From positions 1-62,220 of the forward strand of contig JAAYEJ010000051.1 in the NCBI GenBank assembly GCA_012728835.1: DNA of 62,220 nucleotides, given 5' to 3'. The stretch comes from Candidatus Brocadiaceae bacterium (lineage in GTDB: Bacteria; Planctomycetota; Brocadiia; SM23-32). Position 1 is the stretch's first letter; the number at the start of each line of letters is the position of its first letter. Shown here one piece after another: positions 1-9,926 of the stretch. Below the pieces are notes generated by a model. The model was not told the origin of the DNA and searched no databases. It was given only the letters and a program-made list of their open reading frames with translations. Position numbers and translations under genes: made by a program.

Positions 1-125
1 CCGGGCAACCGAGCAGAAGGCTTGAAATCCGGGAGGGAAAACGCTCCAATGTCAGTCAACTACCATACATAAACGGGCTGGTTTTGAAGTGACCACCCGT
101 GGCCGGTTTTGAAGTGACCGGTGAC
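1..125. mobile_element. Probable terminal region of an IS21-like element
   Basis: Two copies of the 15-mer GGTTTTGAAGTGACC lie at 80-94 and 105-119, 25 bases apart, followed by GTGACA at 121-126. Repeated copies of this kind of motif near the element tip are typical of IS21-family ends, and the next sequence is a broken tatD gene, which fits an insertion boundary. No istA or istB coding sequence is visible in the 60 bases available upstream, so only the extreme end can be inside the window. The assignment rests on motif memory rather than a search. Confidence 0.45.
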
Positions 126-154
126 AGCTGAACGTTGGAGACCGTCCACAGGAT

Positions 155-480
155 CGTGGGGGCGAAGTCTTCTGCGTGGGGACGGACCTGGGATCATCGC
201 GCCGGTGCGTCGACCTCGCGCGCCGTCATCCTGATTTGGTCCGGGCGGCCGTCGGGATCCACCCCACGGACTGGGCCGCGTGTTCCGGTGACTTCGCGGA
301 GGTCGAGCGCCTGGCCGCACCTATCAGTATCCGGCGACCGGGGTGGGCACGCGCAACGAGCCGGCCTTCCTGCCGGAGACGCTGACCGCGCTGGCCGGCA
401 TTCGGGGGGAAAGCGCCGCGGCGCTGGCGGAGTCCACGACCGCGGTTGCCAGGCGCCTCTTCTTCCCCGACGCCCCGTAG
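155..480 (+). pseudogene. tatD-family metal-dependent hydrolase remnant with internal deletion
   Basis: Two separate pieces of a TatD-type deoxyribonuclease are visible in different frames. The frame through 176-319 reads CVGTDLGSSRRCVDLA and then RAAVGIHP, the typical N-terminal third including the GIHP motif. The frame ending at the TAG at 478-480 reads RNEPAFLPETLTAL and ESTTAVARRLF, the family's C-terminus. The central part of roughly 130-150 residues with most metal ligands is absent, the two pieces are out of frame, and no start codon or N-terminal HxH segment remains. The gene is therefore dead. The neighbouring IS-like end at 80-119 is a plausible cause of the damage. Confidence 0.7.
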
Positions 481-486
481 GGCGTC
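469..486. terminator. Hairpin between the convergent tatD remnant and glnS
   Basis: GACGCCC (469-475) and GGGCGTC (480-486) form a perfect 7-bp stem with the 4-base loop CGTA. It overlaps the stop codons of both convergent reading frames. There is no T-tract, so it is at best a weak or factor-assisted bidirectional terminator. Confidence 0.35.
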
Positions 487-2185
487 AGGTCGACTGCTGC
501 TGCACGCGCGCCCACTTGTCGCGGAGCGTGACGGTCCGGTTGAAGACGAGGCGTTTCCCGGTCGAATCGGGGTCGACGCAGAAGTAGCCGCTGCGCTCGA
601 ACTGGTAGCGCGCGCCCGCCGCTGCGCCGGCCAGCGAGGGCTCGACTTTCGCGTTCTGGATGACCTGCAGGGAGTCCGGGTTGAGCCGGGCGGCCGGGTC
701 CGGCTCCTCGTCCTCTTCGTAGGTTTCCGCGTCCAGGATCAGGCGGTCGTACAGGCGCACCTCGGCGTCCAGCGCGTCGGCGGCCGAGACCCAATGCAAG
801 GTCGCCTTCACCTTGCGCCCGTCGGGGGCGTCGCCGCCGCGAGTGGCCGGGTCATACGTGCAGTGCAGTTCGACCACCTCGCCCGTATCCGGGTCCTTGA
901 CCACGTCGACGCAGGTGATGAAGTAGGCGTAGCGCAGGCGCACCTCGCGGCCGGGGGCCAGACGGTAGAACTTCCGCGGGGGGGCCTCCATGAAATCCTC
1001 GCGCTCGACGTACAGGACGCGCGAGAACGGCACCGGCCGCGTGCCGGCGGCGGGGTCTTCCGGGTTGTTCACCGCCTCGAGTTCCTCGGTCCGCCCCTCC
1101 GGATAGTTGACGAGGACGACCTTCAGCGGGTCCAGGACTGCCATCACGCGGGGGGCCACCTTGTTCAGGTGCTCCCGCAGGCAGTGCTCCAGGAGCGCCA
1201 TGTCGGCCGTGCTCGGGGTCTTGGAGATGCCCGTCCGCTCCAGGAAGTCGTGCAGGGCTTCCGGCGTGTAGCCGCGCCGGCGCAGGCCCTGGATCGTCAG
1301 CAGCCGGGGGTCGTCCCACCCGCTCACGAGCCCCTGCCGGATCAGCGGCAGGAGACGGCGCTTGCTGGTGATCGCGCCGGAGACGTTGAAGCGGGCGAAT
1401 TCGATCTGCTGCGGATGGTGCACGCCCAGGCGCTCCAGGAACCAGTCGTAGAGCGGACGGTGGTTCTCGAACTCGCTCGAGCAGATCGAGTAGGTGACCC
1501 CCTCGATCGAGTCCTCCAGCCCGTGCGCCCAGTCGTAGCTCGGGTAGATGCACCAAGCGTCCCCGCGGCGGTAGTGCGTCGCGTGCAGGATGCGGTACAT
1601 GACGGGGTCGCGCAGGTTCAGGTTCGGATGCGTCATGTCGATCCTGGCGCGCAAGGTGCGGGCGCCGTCGGGGAACTCCCCTGCCTTCATGCGCGCCAGC
1701 AGGTCCAGGTTCTCCTCCACCGAACGCCCGCGATAGGGGCTGTCGCGTCCGGGCGACGTGGGCGTGCCGCGGTATTCGCGCACCTCGTCGGCGGTGAGGT
1801 CGCATACGTAGGCATCGCCCTGCCGGACGAGCTGCACGGCGTATTCGTACATCTGCTCGAAGTAGTCGGACGCGAAGAACAGCCGGTCCCCCCAGTCGGC
1901 GCCCAGCCAGCGCAGGTCTTCGATGATGGCGTCGACGTACTGGGACTCTTCGGTCAGTGGGTTCGTGTCGTCGAAGCGCAGGTTGAACAGGCCGCCGTGC
2001 TCGCGCGCCAGGCTGTAGTTCAGCCAGCACGCTTTCGCGTGGCCGATGTGGGCGTAGCCGTTCGGCTCGGGGGGAAACCGGGTATGCACCCGGCCGCCGA
2101 AGCGGCCCTGCTCCACCCCGTCCGCCACGATCTGGCGCACGAAGTCCAGGCGACGAGGCTCGGCCTGCCCGCGGTCCGTCCCCAT
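485..2185 (-). CDS. glnS: Glutaminyl-tRNA synthetase
   Basis: This cytoplasmic class I aminoacyl-tRNA synthetase charges tRNA-Gln with glutamine. The 566-residue length matches bacterial GlnRS. The Rossmann-fold HIGH motif is at residues 46-49 in the context PNGYAHIGH. The second signature is ITSKR at 272-276, followed by GWDDPR and the [10 protein letters not shown] block that is strongly GlnRS-like. E. coli GlnRS has MSK here, so the Met is replaced by Thr. The C-terminal half carries the anticodon-binding beta-barrels. A discriminating GlnRS suggests that Gln-tRNA is made directly rather than only by GatCAB, although gat genes elsewhere cannot be excluded. The ATG at 2185 lies just downstream of a divergent promoter. 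Confidence 0.95.
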   Translation of the reverse strand: MGTDRGQAEPRRLDFVRQIVADGVEQGRFGGRVHTRFPPEPNGYAHIGHAKACWLNYSLAREHGGLFNLRFDDTNPLTEESQYVDAIIEDLRWLGADWGDRLFFASDYFEQMYEYAVQLVRQGDAYVCDLTADEVREYRGTPTSPGRDSPYRGRSVEENLDLLARMKAGEFPDGARTLRARIDMTHPNLNLRDPVMYRILHATHYRRGDAWCIYPSYDWAHGLEDSIEGVTYSICSSEFENHRPLYDWFLERLGVHHPQQIEFARFNVSGAITSKRRLLPLIRQGLVSGWDDPRLLTIQGLRRRGYTPEALHDFLERTGISKTPSTADMALLEHCLREHLNKVAPRVMAVLDPLKVVLVNYPEGRTEELEAVNNPEDPAAGTRPVPFSRVLYVEREDFMEAPPRKFYRLAPGREVRLRYAYFITCVDVVKDPDTGEVVELHCTYDPATRGGDAPDGRKVKATLHWVSAADALDAEVRLYDRLILDAETYEEDEEPDPAARLNPDSLQVIQNAKVEPSLAGAAAGARYQFERSGYFCVDPDSTGKRLVFNRTVTLRDKWARVQQQST

Positions 2186-2246
2186 GAGGGGTCCTCCGGT
2201 ATCGTTCCAGGGAAACGCCCGGCGGCACTCCCCCCGGGCCCCCGCG

Positions 2247-2276
2247 ATGGTATGGGAGCGCCCGGCATGCTGTCAA
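2247..2276 (-). promoter_or_regulatory. Predicted sigma70 promoter of glnS
   Basis: On the minus strand TTGACA (2276-2271) is followed after 18 bases by TACCAT (2252-2247), about 60 bases before the glnS start. Confidence 0.55.
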
Positions 2277-2297
2277 CTGCGGGGCGGCGCTCGGGAC

Positions 2298-2327
2298 TTC
2301 GACCGCGCCGTCCGGGCGGGGTATAAT
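2298..2327 (+). promoter_or_regulatory. Predicted promoter of the cysteine synthase gene
   Basis: A perfect TATAAT is at 2322-2327, with a poor -35 candidate TTCGAC at 2298-2303 (18-base spacer). The -10 box overlaps the upstream ATG at 2326, which argues that this ATG is not the translation start. Confidence 0.55.
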
Positions 2328-2373
2328 GCCGGGTTCTCCTGCTTCTCATCCCGTGGGCCGGAGGGGCCATCTC

Positions 2374-3264
2374 GTGTTGACGAACAACATACTGGACCTG
2401 ATCGGGAACACGCCGCTGCTTCAACTGCGCGGCGAACGCGTGTTCGCCAAGGCGGAGTTCCTGAACCCGGGCGGCAGCATCAAGGACCGTGTCGCCCTGG
2501 GCATGCTGGAGGGGGCCGAGCGCGATCACAGGCTGACGCCTGAGAGCATCATCGTCGAGCCCACCTCCGGCAACACCGGCATCGGCATGGCCCTCATCGG
2601 CCGTCGGAAGGGCTATCCCGTGCGCATCGTCATGCCTGCCGGCATGAGCGAGGAGCGCAAGAAGCTGATTGTCGCCCTGGGGGCCGACCTCGTGCTGACA
2701 CCCGACAGCGAGGGCATTGCCGGCGCCGTCGAGCGGGTGCGGCAGATGGCCGCCGAGGATCCCCGGGTCTACGTCCCGCAGCAGTTCGAGAACCCCGACA
2801 ACCCGCGCGTCCACTACGAGCAGACCGCCCCTGAACTCTGGCGTCAGATGGGCGGGCGCGTCGACTGCTTCGTCGCCGGCGTCGGCAGCGGCGGCACGCT
2901 CCAGGGCGTCGGCGCGTTCCTCAAGGAGCACAATCCCGACGTGCACCTCGTGGCCGTCGAGCCGAGGAACGTCTCCGCCCTGCTCGGACACGAGCCGGGC
3001 CTGCACCAGATCCAGGGCATCGGCGACGGGTTCATACCGGCCGTGCTCGACGTGTCGCTGGTCGACGAGGTCATCGAGGTCAGCGACGACGACGCCATCG
3101 AGACGACGCGCGAACTCGGCCGCTCTCACGGCCTGCTGGTGGGCATCTCGTCCGGGGCGAACGTCTGGGCCGCCCGTCGGCTCGCCGAGCGCATGGAGGG
3201 CAGGACCATCACGACCGTCCTGCCCGACCGGGCCGAACGCTACTTCAGCACCGCCCTCCTCTGA
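2374..3264 (+). CDS. cysK: Cysteine synthase (O-acetylserine sulfhydrylase, PLP-dependent)
   Basis: The enzyme condenses O-acetylserine with sulfide to give cysteine. Fold-type II PLP hallmarks are clear: IGNTPLLQL near the N-terminus, the PLP lysine in GGSIKDR (K37), the substrate loop TSGNTG near residue 65, and the glycine-rich phosphate loop GVGSGGT. The reading frame opens at an ATG at 2326, but that codon sits inside the TATAAT box. The GTG at 2374, preceded by GGAGGGG at 2360-2366, gives a 296-residue protein beginning at the conserved region and is preferred. CysK and CysM cannot be separated by eye, and cystathionine beta-synthase-like activity is possible. The C-terminus is a little short but ends in the usual PDRAERY block. 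Confidence 0.92.
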   Translation: MLTNNILDLIGNTPLLQLRGERVFAKAEFLNPGGSIKDRVALGMLEGAERDHRLTPESIIVEPTSGNTGIGMALIGRRKGYPVRIVMPAGMSEERKKLIVALGADLVLTPDSEGIAGAVERVRQMAAEDPRVYVPQQFENPDNPRVHYEQTAPELWRQMGGRVDCFVAGVGSGGTLQGVGAFLKEHNPDVHLVAVEPRNVSALLGHEPGLHQIQGIGDGFIPAVLDVSLVDEVIEVSDDDAIETTRELGRSHGLLVGISSGANVWAARRLAERMEGRTITTVLPDRAERYFSTALL

Positions 3265-3380
3265 GGGCCGGCGCCCCCGCGGCGCGCTGCCCGGGGGGCG
3301 TGTGCACGCGCTGCCGGGACACACGTGCCCCTGCAGCGAAGGCTCAGACGGCGCACGCGCAGTGTGCAGGCGGGCGGGAG

Positions 3381-3458
3381 TGGGGTGAGCAACGGGAGTC
3401 GAACCCGTAACCCCCAGAGCCACAGTCTGGTGCTCTGACCAATTGAGCTATGCTCACC
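3381..3458 (-). tRNA. tRNA-His (anticodon GTG)
   Basis: The minus strand folds as a complete cloverleaf. The anticodon loop is CTGTGGC with GTG. The extra 5' G (3458) faces discriminator C (3384), the histidine identity pair, and CCA is encoded at 3383-3381. TTCGACTC marks the T-loop. Confidence 0.95.
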
Positions 3459-3470
3459 ACGGCGGACCGT

Positions 3471-3499
3471 ATCGTAGCACAGGGCCGGACGGCCTTCAA
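3471..3499 (-). promoter_or_regulatory. Predicted promoter of tRNA-His
   Basis: Minus-strand TTGAAG (3499-3494), a 17-base spacer and TACGAT (3476-3471) lie 13 bases upstream of the tRNA. Confidence 0.6.
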
Positions 3500-3570
3500 G
3501 TGCGTGGCACACCGCGCGCCGGCGGTGCGGCGCAGATCGGGCGAGGCGTGGGCACAGCCGGGGGCCTGCC

Positions 3571-5229
<1,659 letters not shown>

Positions 5230-5266
5230 TGGGGACGACCTCCGGGGAAGGCGGCGCCGGCGGGTT

Positions 5267-7252
5267 TCAGCCCTGGAGCAGTGCGACGCCATACGGCTGC
5301 AGGGACAGATCGGACGTGTGCTCGTGGCCGGTGATCAGGTCGCGGCGCCTCTGCCCCTCGGGCAGCGGCAGCGCGGCGGGTTCGTCGCCGTGGTTCAGAA
5401 CAAAGGTCAGGGGCGGCTCCCCCCCACGGACCCGCAAGGGCACGACCTCGACCGTCTCGGACGCCCAGGGATGGGCCTCCAGGCGGGCCTCGCCGAGCGC
5501 CTCGCCCAGCGCGCGCTCCAGCAGGTCGATCCCGCCGGCGGCGCCGAGCATGTACAGGGCGCCCTCGCCATGCCGCACGCGCGTGAACGCCGGCCGGCCC
5601 GCGTAGTGCTCGCCGCCGTAAGACGCCAGGGGTTCGGCGCCGTCCGGATCCAGGATGCAGCAGAGGGGGCCGGCGGACAGGACGGCCTCCGGGAAGACCA
5701 CCGAGTTGGACCGGCCGGGCGGCAGCAGGTCCCAGTCCGAAACGCGGCAGCCGACCGCCTCGTCGCACGGATTGGGCAAGGTCGGCTCCACGGTGTTGTG
5801 GACCGTCCTCTGGCCGGCCGGTGAGGTGACGAACACCGTGCCGCCGGCCTCTGCGAACGCGCGCCAGACGGCGGCGTCCTGCTCGCGCAGGATCACGGGC
5901 ATCGGCACGACGAGCAGCGAATGGCCCTCGTCGGGCTTCTGGCCGGGCGCCAGCAGGTCGACGGCGATGCCGCGCCGGCGCAGCAGGCGGTACAGTTGCT
6001 CGAACTGCGCCATGTAGTCGAGGCCGCCCAGCGCCGGCCCGGCCTGGAGCGCCCAGTACGCCGCCAGGTCCAGCACCATGGCGGCCCGCGCCATGGGGGG
6101 CCGCCCCATCCAGCAGTCCGCCGTGGCGGCCAGCTCGGCAGCGGTCGCGGCCACTTCGTCGTAGCGCCGCCCGGGGGGCCCCTCGGGCGTCCACAGGCCG
6201 TCGTTGAGCATCTGCTGTCCGACGGCCAGCGTGTGCCAGGGGCCGTAGACGACCATCTCGGCGCCGTGCGCGGCGGTCTGGAAGGACCAGAGCCGGAGCT
6301 GCCCGGGGCGCGGCACCGACAACTGCCCGTCCCGGGTGACCGCCCCGGTCTGCTGCCCCAGCACCCAGAAGGGCCGGCCCTTCACGCTGCGCGCGAGGTC
6401 CAGCGCCAGGGCGACGCGCGCGGGGTCGCCGACCGGGCCGGGCTCGTTGCTGAGGCCCACGACGTTCAACTGCCCGGCCATCTCGAACCCGTCCACGCGG
6501 TCGGCCTCGAGCAGGGGCGGGTCGGTCGTGATGATCGGCTTCTGGTCGCCGGTGTACTGTTCGATCAGCTCGCGCTGCTCGGCCACGAAGTCGCGGCAGG
6601 TCGCCGAGACGAAACGGTCGTAATCGAGCGCCAGGGACGGATGGGGGCCTCCGGGCGTGCGCCGGGGGGCGGGGATCTCGTGCCAGTCGTTGAAGTGCTG
6701 GCTCCAGGTGCCGGTGCCCCAGAGCCTGTTGACCCGGTCGATGATGCCGTAGCGGCGTTTGAGCCACTCGCGGAATGCTTGCTCGCAGTCGTCGCAGTAG
6801 CAGCGGGTGGCCGGGGGCGCGCCGAGGCCGCTGTGGACCTGCCATGCGTAGATGGAGGGGTTGGCGGCGAAGGCGCGGGCGACGTCGCGCATGATGCGGC
6901 GCACGTAGCGGCGGTACGGGCGGTTGTTCAGGCACACGTGGCGGCGGCTGCCGCGGCACCAGGGCGTGTCGTCGGCGTCGCGGGGCGGTATGCTGGGGTG
7001 GCGCACGAACAGCCAGGGGGGCGGCGCCGCCGTCGGCGTACAGAAGATCACCTTCAGGCCCTGTCCGGACACTGTCTCGATGGCCTTGTCCAGCCACGCA
7101 GAGTCGAACTGCGCCCGGCGCGGTTCAAGCCTCCACCAGGCGTACTCGCCCAGCCGGACGAACTCCACGCCCGCTTTGCGCATCAACCGAGCATCTTCGA
7201 GCCATCGATCCTCGGACCAGTGTTCCGGGTAGTATGTAACCCCGATCTTCAT
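5267..7252 (-). CDS. GH42 beta-galactosidase-like protein lacking both catalytic glutamates
   Basis: The 661-residue protein matches GH42 over its whole length: N-terminal YYPEHW, then an A4-type TIM barrel, a trimerisation-like domain and a C-terminal beta domain. The four cysteines of the GH42 zinc site are kept (C107, C151, C153, C156 in CYCDDC). The acid/base motif, normally an Asn-Glu pair after WQ(I/V)D, reads WQVHSG (137-142), so Asn-Glu became Ser-Gly. The nucleophile motif, normally FWVMEQ, reads FWVLGQ (295-300), with Gly299 in place of Glu. The frame is intact with no stops. A retaining hydrolase of this kind should be inactive; a sugar-binding or regulatory role, or a new chemistry, is possible. 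It heads an operon with mazG and a nucleotidyltransferase. Confidence 0.85.
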   Translation of the reverse strand: MKIGVTYYPEHWSEDRWLEDARLMRKAGVEFVRLGEYAWWRLEPRRAQFDSAWLDKAIETVSGQGLKVIFCTPTAAPPPWLFVRHPSIPPRDADDTPWCRGSRRHVCLNNRPYRRYVRRIMRDVARAFAANPSIYAWQVHSGLGAPPATRCYCDDCEQAFREWLKRRYGIIDRVNRLWGTGTWSQHFNDWHEIPAPRRTPGGPHPSLALDYDRFVSATCRDFVAEQRELIEQYTGDQKPIITTDPPLLEADRVDGFEMAGQLNVVGLSNEPGPVGDPARVALALDLARSVKGRPFWVLGQQTGAVTRDGQLSVPRPGQLRLWSFQTAAHGAEMVVYGPWHTLAVGQQMLNDGLWTPEGPPGRRYDEVAATAAELAATADCWMGRPPMARAAMVLDLAAYWALQAGPALGGLDYMAQFEQLYRLLRRRGIAVDLLAPGQKPDEGHSLLVVPMPVILREQDAAVWRAFAEAGGTVFVTSPAGQRTVHNTVEPTLPNPCDEAVGCRVSDWDLLPPGRSNSVVFPEAVLSAGPLCCILDPDGAEPLASYGGEHYAGRPAFTRVRHGEGALYMLGAAGGIDLLERALGEALGEARLEAHPWASETVEVVPLRVRGGEPPLTFVLNHGDEPAALPLPEGQRRRDLITGHEHTSDLSLQPYGVALLQG

Positions 7253-7398
7253 CTACGCCTCCGACGGCGGCGGGATGCACGGCCGAACGGCGCACACACA
7301 GGGGACGGCCGCGCGCGCTGTGTTCGAACCATGCCACGGGAGCATTATCGGGCCTCGGGCGCCGCGAAATCAAGCCATTTGGCCCCCCCCGCCGCCTC

Positions 7399-7424
7399 CC
7401 CGCCGCCGCTTGGCCGGCGGCGGG
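7399..7424. terminator. Strong GC hairpin in the GH42-moxR divergent region
   Basis: CCCGCCGCCG (7399-7408) and CGGCGGCGGG (7415-7424) form a perfect 10-bp stem with a 6-base loop. It sits 15 bases upstream of the moxR -35 box. There is no T-tract, so it may insulate the moxR promoter or be structural. The remainder of 7253-7537 holds a C-run and the moxR promoter. Confidence 0.4.
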
Positions 7425-7439
7425 CGCGCGCGCGGCTCC

Positions 7440-7468
7440 TTGCGCAGTCCCCGTGGCCGCCATATACT
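7440..7468 (+). promoter_or_regulatory. Predicted promoter of the moxR operon
   Basis: TTGCGC (7440-7445), a 17-base spacer and TATACT (7463-7468) lie 70 bases upstream of the moxR start. Confidence 0.65.
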
Positions 7469-7537
7469 CGATGAGCGCTGGGACTCGCGCCGAGGTGCTT
7501 GGAAGCGTTCTTCGCAGCTCAGAGATGAGGAGCGACC

Positions 7538-8512
7538 ATGCGTGAACCTGACCGGCTGCCCGACATGGCGGCACCCGCCGAACTGCTGCGCCGGCTGATC
7601 GACGAGATCGAGAAGGTCTACGTGGGCAAGAGGGATCGCGTGGAGCTGGCCCTCGTCGCCCTGCTGGCCGGCGGTCACCTGATCATCGAGGACGTTCCCG
7701 GGGTGGGCAAGACGATCCTGGCGCACACGATCGCGCGCGCGCTGGACTGCGAGTTCCGCCGCATCCAGTTCACGCCCGACCTGCTGCCGGCCGACCTTCT
7801 GGGCCTGAACATCTACGACGAGAGCCAGTCGCGCTTCGTCTTCAAGCGCGGCCCGCTGTTCGCCAACATCGTCTTGGCCGACGAGATCAACCGCACCACC
7901 CCGAAGACCCAGAGCTGCCTCCTGGAGGCCATGGACGAGTACCAGATCACGGTCGACGGCGTGGGGCATCCCCTGCCGGTGCCCTTCTGCGTGCTGGCCA
8001 CGCAGAACCCGTTCGAGTTCGAGGGCACCTATCCGCTGCCCGAGTCCCAGCTCGACCGGTTCTTCCTGCGCATGAACCTCGGCTACCCGACCACGGAGCA
8101 GAGCAAGCGCATCGTCCGGGACCAGAAAGTCAGCCATCCGATCGAAGACGTGGAGCCCGTCATGCGCGGCACCCAGGTGCTGGAGCTTCAGATGCTGGTG
8201 CGCCGGATCCGCGTCAGCGACGAGGCCCTGGACTACGTGATCCGCCTGGTGGAGGCGACGCGCCGGCACGAGGGCGTCCTCACGGGCGTCAGCCCCCGGG
8301 GCAGCGTGCACCTCTACCGGGCCGCCCAGGCACTGGCCATCGTGCGGGGACGCGACTACGTGACGCCCGACGACGTCAAGGAACTCGCCGTGCCGGTGCT
8401 CTCGCACAGGATGCGCTTCCGGCGGGCCTCGCGAGGCGCGGGAGCCAGCAGCTTCGAGGAATCGGCACGGATCGTGCGGGAGATCCTCGGCCAGGTGCCC
8501 GTCACGCTGTAG
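7538..8512 (+). CDS. MoxR-family AAA+ ATPase
   Basis: This is a 324-residue AAA+ chaperone-like ATPase of the MoxR/RavA clade. Walker A is GVGKT (55-59), Walker B is ADEIN (114-118), and sensor 1 lies in ATQNPFE; the downstream PLPESQLDRF is a family signature and SPRGS carries the sensor 2 arginine. MoxR proteins are thought to mature or activate partner proteins that often contain VWA or DUF58 domains. The next two genes encode a DUF58 protein and a transglutaminase-like membrane protein, the classic moxR-DUF58-TGase arrangement. ATG at 7538 follows AGGAGCGACC, a good ribosome-binding site. Confidence 0.93.
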   Translation: MREPDRLPDMAAPAELLRRLIDEIEKVYVGKRDRVELALVALLAGGHLIIEDVPGVGKTILAHTIARALDCEFRRIQFTPDLLPADLLGLNIYDESQSRFVFKRGPLFANIVLADEINRTTPKTQSCLLEAMDEYQITVDGVGHPLPVPFCVLATQNPFEFEGTYPLPESQLDRFFLRMNLGYPTTEQSKRIVRDQKVSHPIEDVEPVMRGTQVLELQMLVRRIRVSDEALDYVIRLVEATRRHEGVLTGVSPRGSVHLYRAAQALAIVRGRDYVTPDDVKELAVPVLSHRMRFRRASRGAGASSFEESARIVREILGQVPVTL

Positions 8513-8579
8513 GGCGCCCGGCCCCGGGCGGCGCACGGTGCGCGCGCCTGCCGGCGCGGTTTCGTCGAGGTGCGAGACC

Positions 8580-9926
8580 ATGGCTCCAACGGACAGCAGC
8601 CGCAAGCGCCGACTGGTCGAGGCGGCCCGGTCGATCGCCTTCAGCGTGTGGCTGGCCGCCGTGGCCGTCATCCCGCCGGCCCTGCTGCTGCGCAGCTACG
8701 ACACCGCCCTGCTGGTGGTGATCCTGGCCTTCTTCTGGCAGTTCCTGGCGGTGGTCCTCTCGGCCATGTGGCCGGAGGGCCGCTCCCTGAGCCACACGCG
8801 CTTCCGGGCGCGCCTGACCAGTTGGGGCGGCCTCTACTGCGGCATCGCCGTCGTCTGCGCCTTCATGTCGCTGCACTGGGGCATCAACCTGCTCTACCTG
8901 ACGGCGGCGTTCCTGCTGGCCGCCGCCGTCTGCGCCGCCGCCTGGCCCTGGCTGCTGCTGGCCCACCTGGGCGTTGACTGGGACGTGCCCGAACGGGTGT
9001 TCGCCGGGGAGCCGTTCCGCGTCGGCATCCGCCTCCGGAACGCCAAGCGGTTCTTCAGCGCGTTCGCCCTCTCGCTGGGCTTGAACGCCGTCGGGGAGGG
9101 CCAGGAGGTCGGATGGCTCGTCGGCCGGCTGCGTCCCGGCCGCTCGGAGGGCGTGCCCCTGCCGCACACCCTGCCGAGGCGCGGCCTGCACCCGCTGCAC
9201 GCCCTCGCCATCCGCACGAGCTTCCCCTTCGGCGTTCTGGAGGCCACACGCGAGGTCTACCTCCACCGCGACGTGCTCGTGCTCCCCCGACTCGGCCACA
9301 TCGACACGGACGTCCTGTCCCACTACGGCGGCAGCGAGCCGGAGTGGGCGGTGCCCCTGCGGCGCCGGGACTCCGAGGGGGAGTACCGGGGGCTGCGCGA
9401 ATACCAGCCGGGCGACAACCCCCGCCTGATCCACTGGCCGACGAGCGCGCGCCTGCACAAGCTCTACATCCGCGAGTTCGAACAGCAGCAGTTCCAGAGC
9501 GTGCTGATCCTCCTGGACGCGCACGCGCCCGCCGAGTCGCCGGAACGGACGCGGGCCCGGCAGGAACGCTTCGATCTGGCCGTCAGCTTCGTCGCCACCC
9601 TGGCCGACCTGCTGACGCGCCGGAACGTCTTCTACGCGTTTGCCTCCTACTGCCCCGAGCCGGTCGTCCTGCCCTACGACACGGGCCGCGGCCACCTGGA
9701 CGGCATCCTGGAGGTGCTCGCGCTGGCCGGCATGACGACCGAGCACACCCCGGCCGATCTGGGGCCGGCCCTGGGCGGAGACGGGATGCGCCCCGGCGGC
9801 GCCTGCGTGGTGACGCCGGGCCCCCTTCCGAACGCCGTCGGCCGGGCCATGCCGGGTCTCGATGCGTCCGGATCCCTGATCGTGGACGTCAGCCAATCGG
9901 AGTTCGATGAGCTATTCCGCCTCTGA
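8580..9926 (+). CDS. DUF58 domain membrane protein
   Basis: The N-terminal third has two or three hydrophobic segments, around residues 18-60 and 85-115. The C-terminal half carries the DUF58 signature: EGEYRGLREYQPGDNPRLIHW followed by SARLHKLYIREFE, then VLILLDAHAP, which resembles the MIDAS-like strand of a VWA fold. The frame opens at 8538, but the ATG at 8580 starts immediately before the first membrane segment and is preferred; this is uncertain because the ribosome-binding site is weak. The protein is expected to work with the MoxR ATPase upstream. Its end overlaps the next start by 20 bases. Confidence 0.88.
   Translation: MAPTDSSRKRRLVEAARSIAFSVWLAAVAVIPPALLLRSYDTALLVVILAFFWQFLAVVLSAMWPEGRSLSHTRFRARLTSWGGLYCGIAVVCAFMSLHWGINLLYLTAAFLLAAAVCAAAWPWLLLAHLGVDWDVPERVFAGEPFRVGIRLRNAKRFFSAFALSLGLNAVGEGQEVGWLVGRLRPGRSEGVPLPHTLPRRGLHPLHALAIRTSFPFGVLEATREVYLHRDVLVLPRLGHIDTDVLSHYGGSEPEWAVPLRRRDSEGEYRGLREYQPGDNPRLIHWPTSARLHKLYIREFEQQQFQSVLILLDAHAPAESPERTRARQERFDLAVSFVATLADLLTRRNVFYAFASYCPEPVVLPYDTGRGHLDGILEVLALAGMTTEHTPADLGPALGGDGMRPGGACVVTPGPLPNAVGRAMPGLDASGSLIVDVSQSEFDELFRL

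Noticed and set aside
446-2326. Long plus-strand frame opposite glnS (626 residues)
   Set aside because: It is the antisense shadow of a clear GlnRS gene; its sequence is Arg/Val-rich with no motifs.
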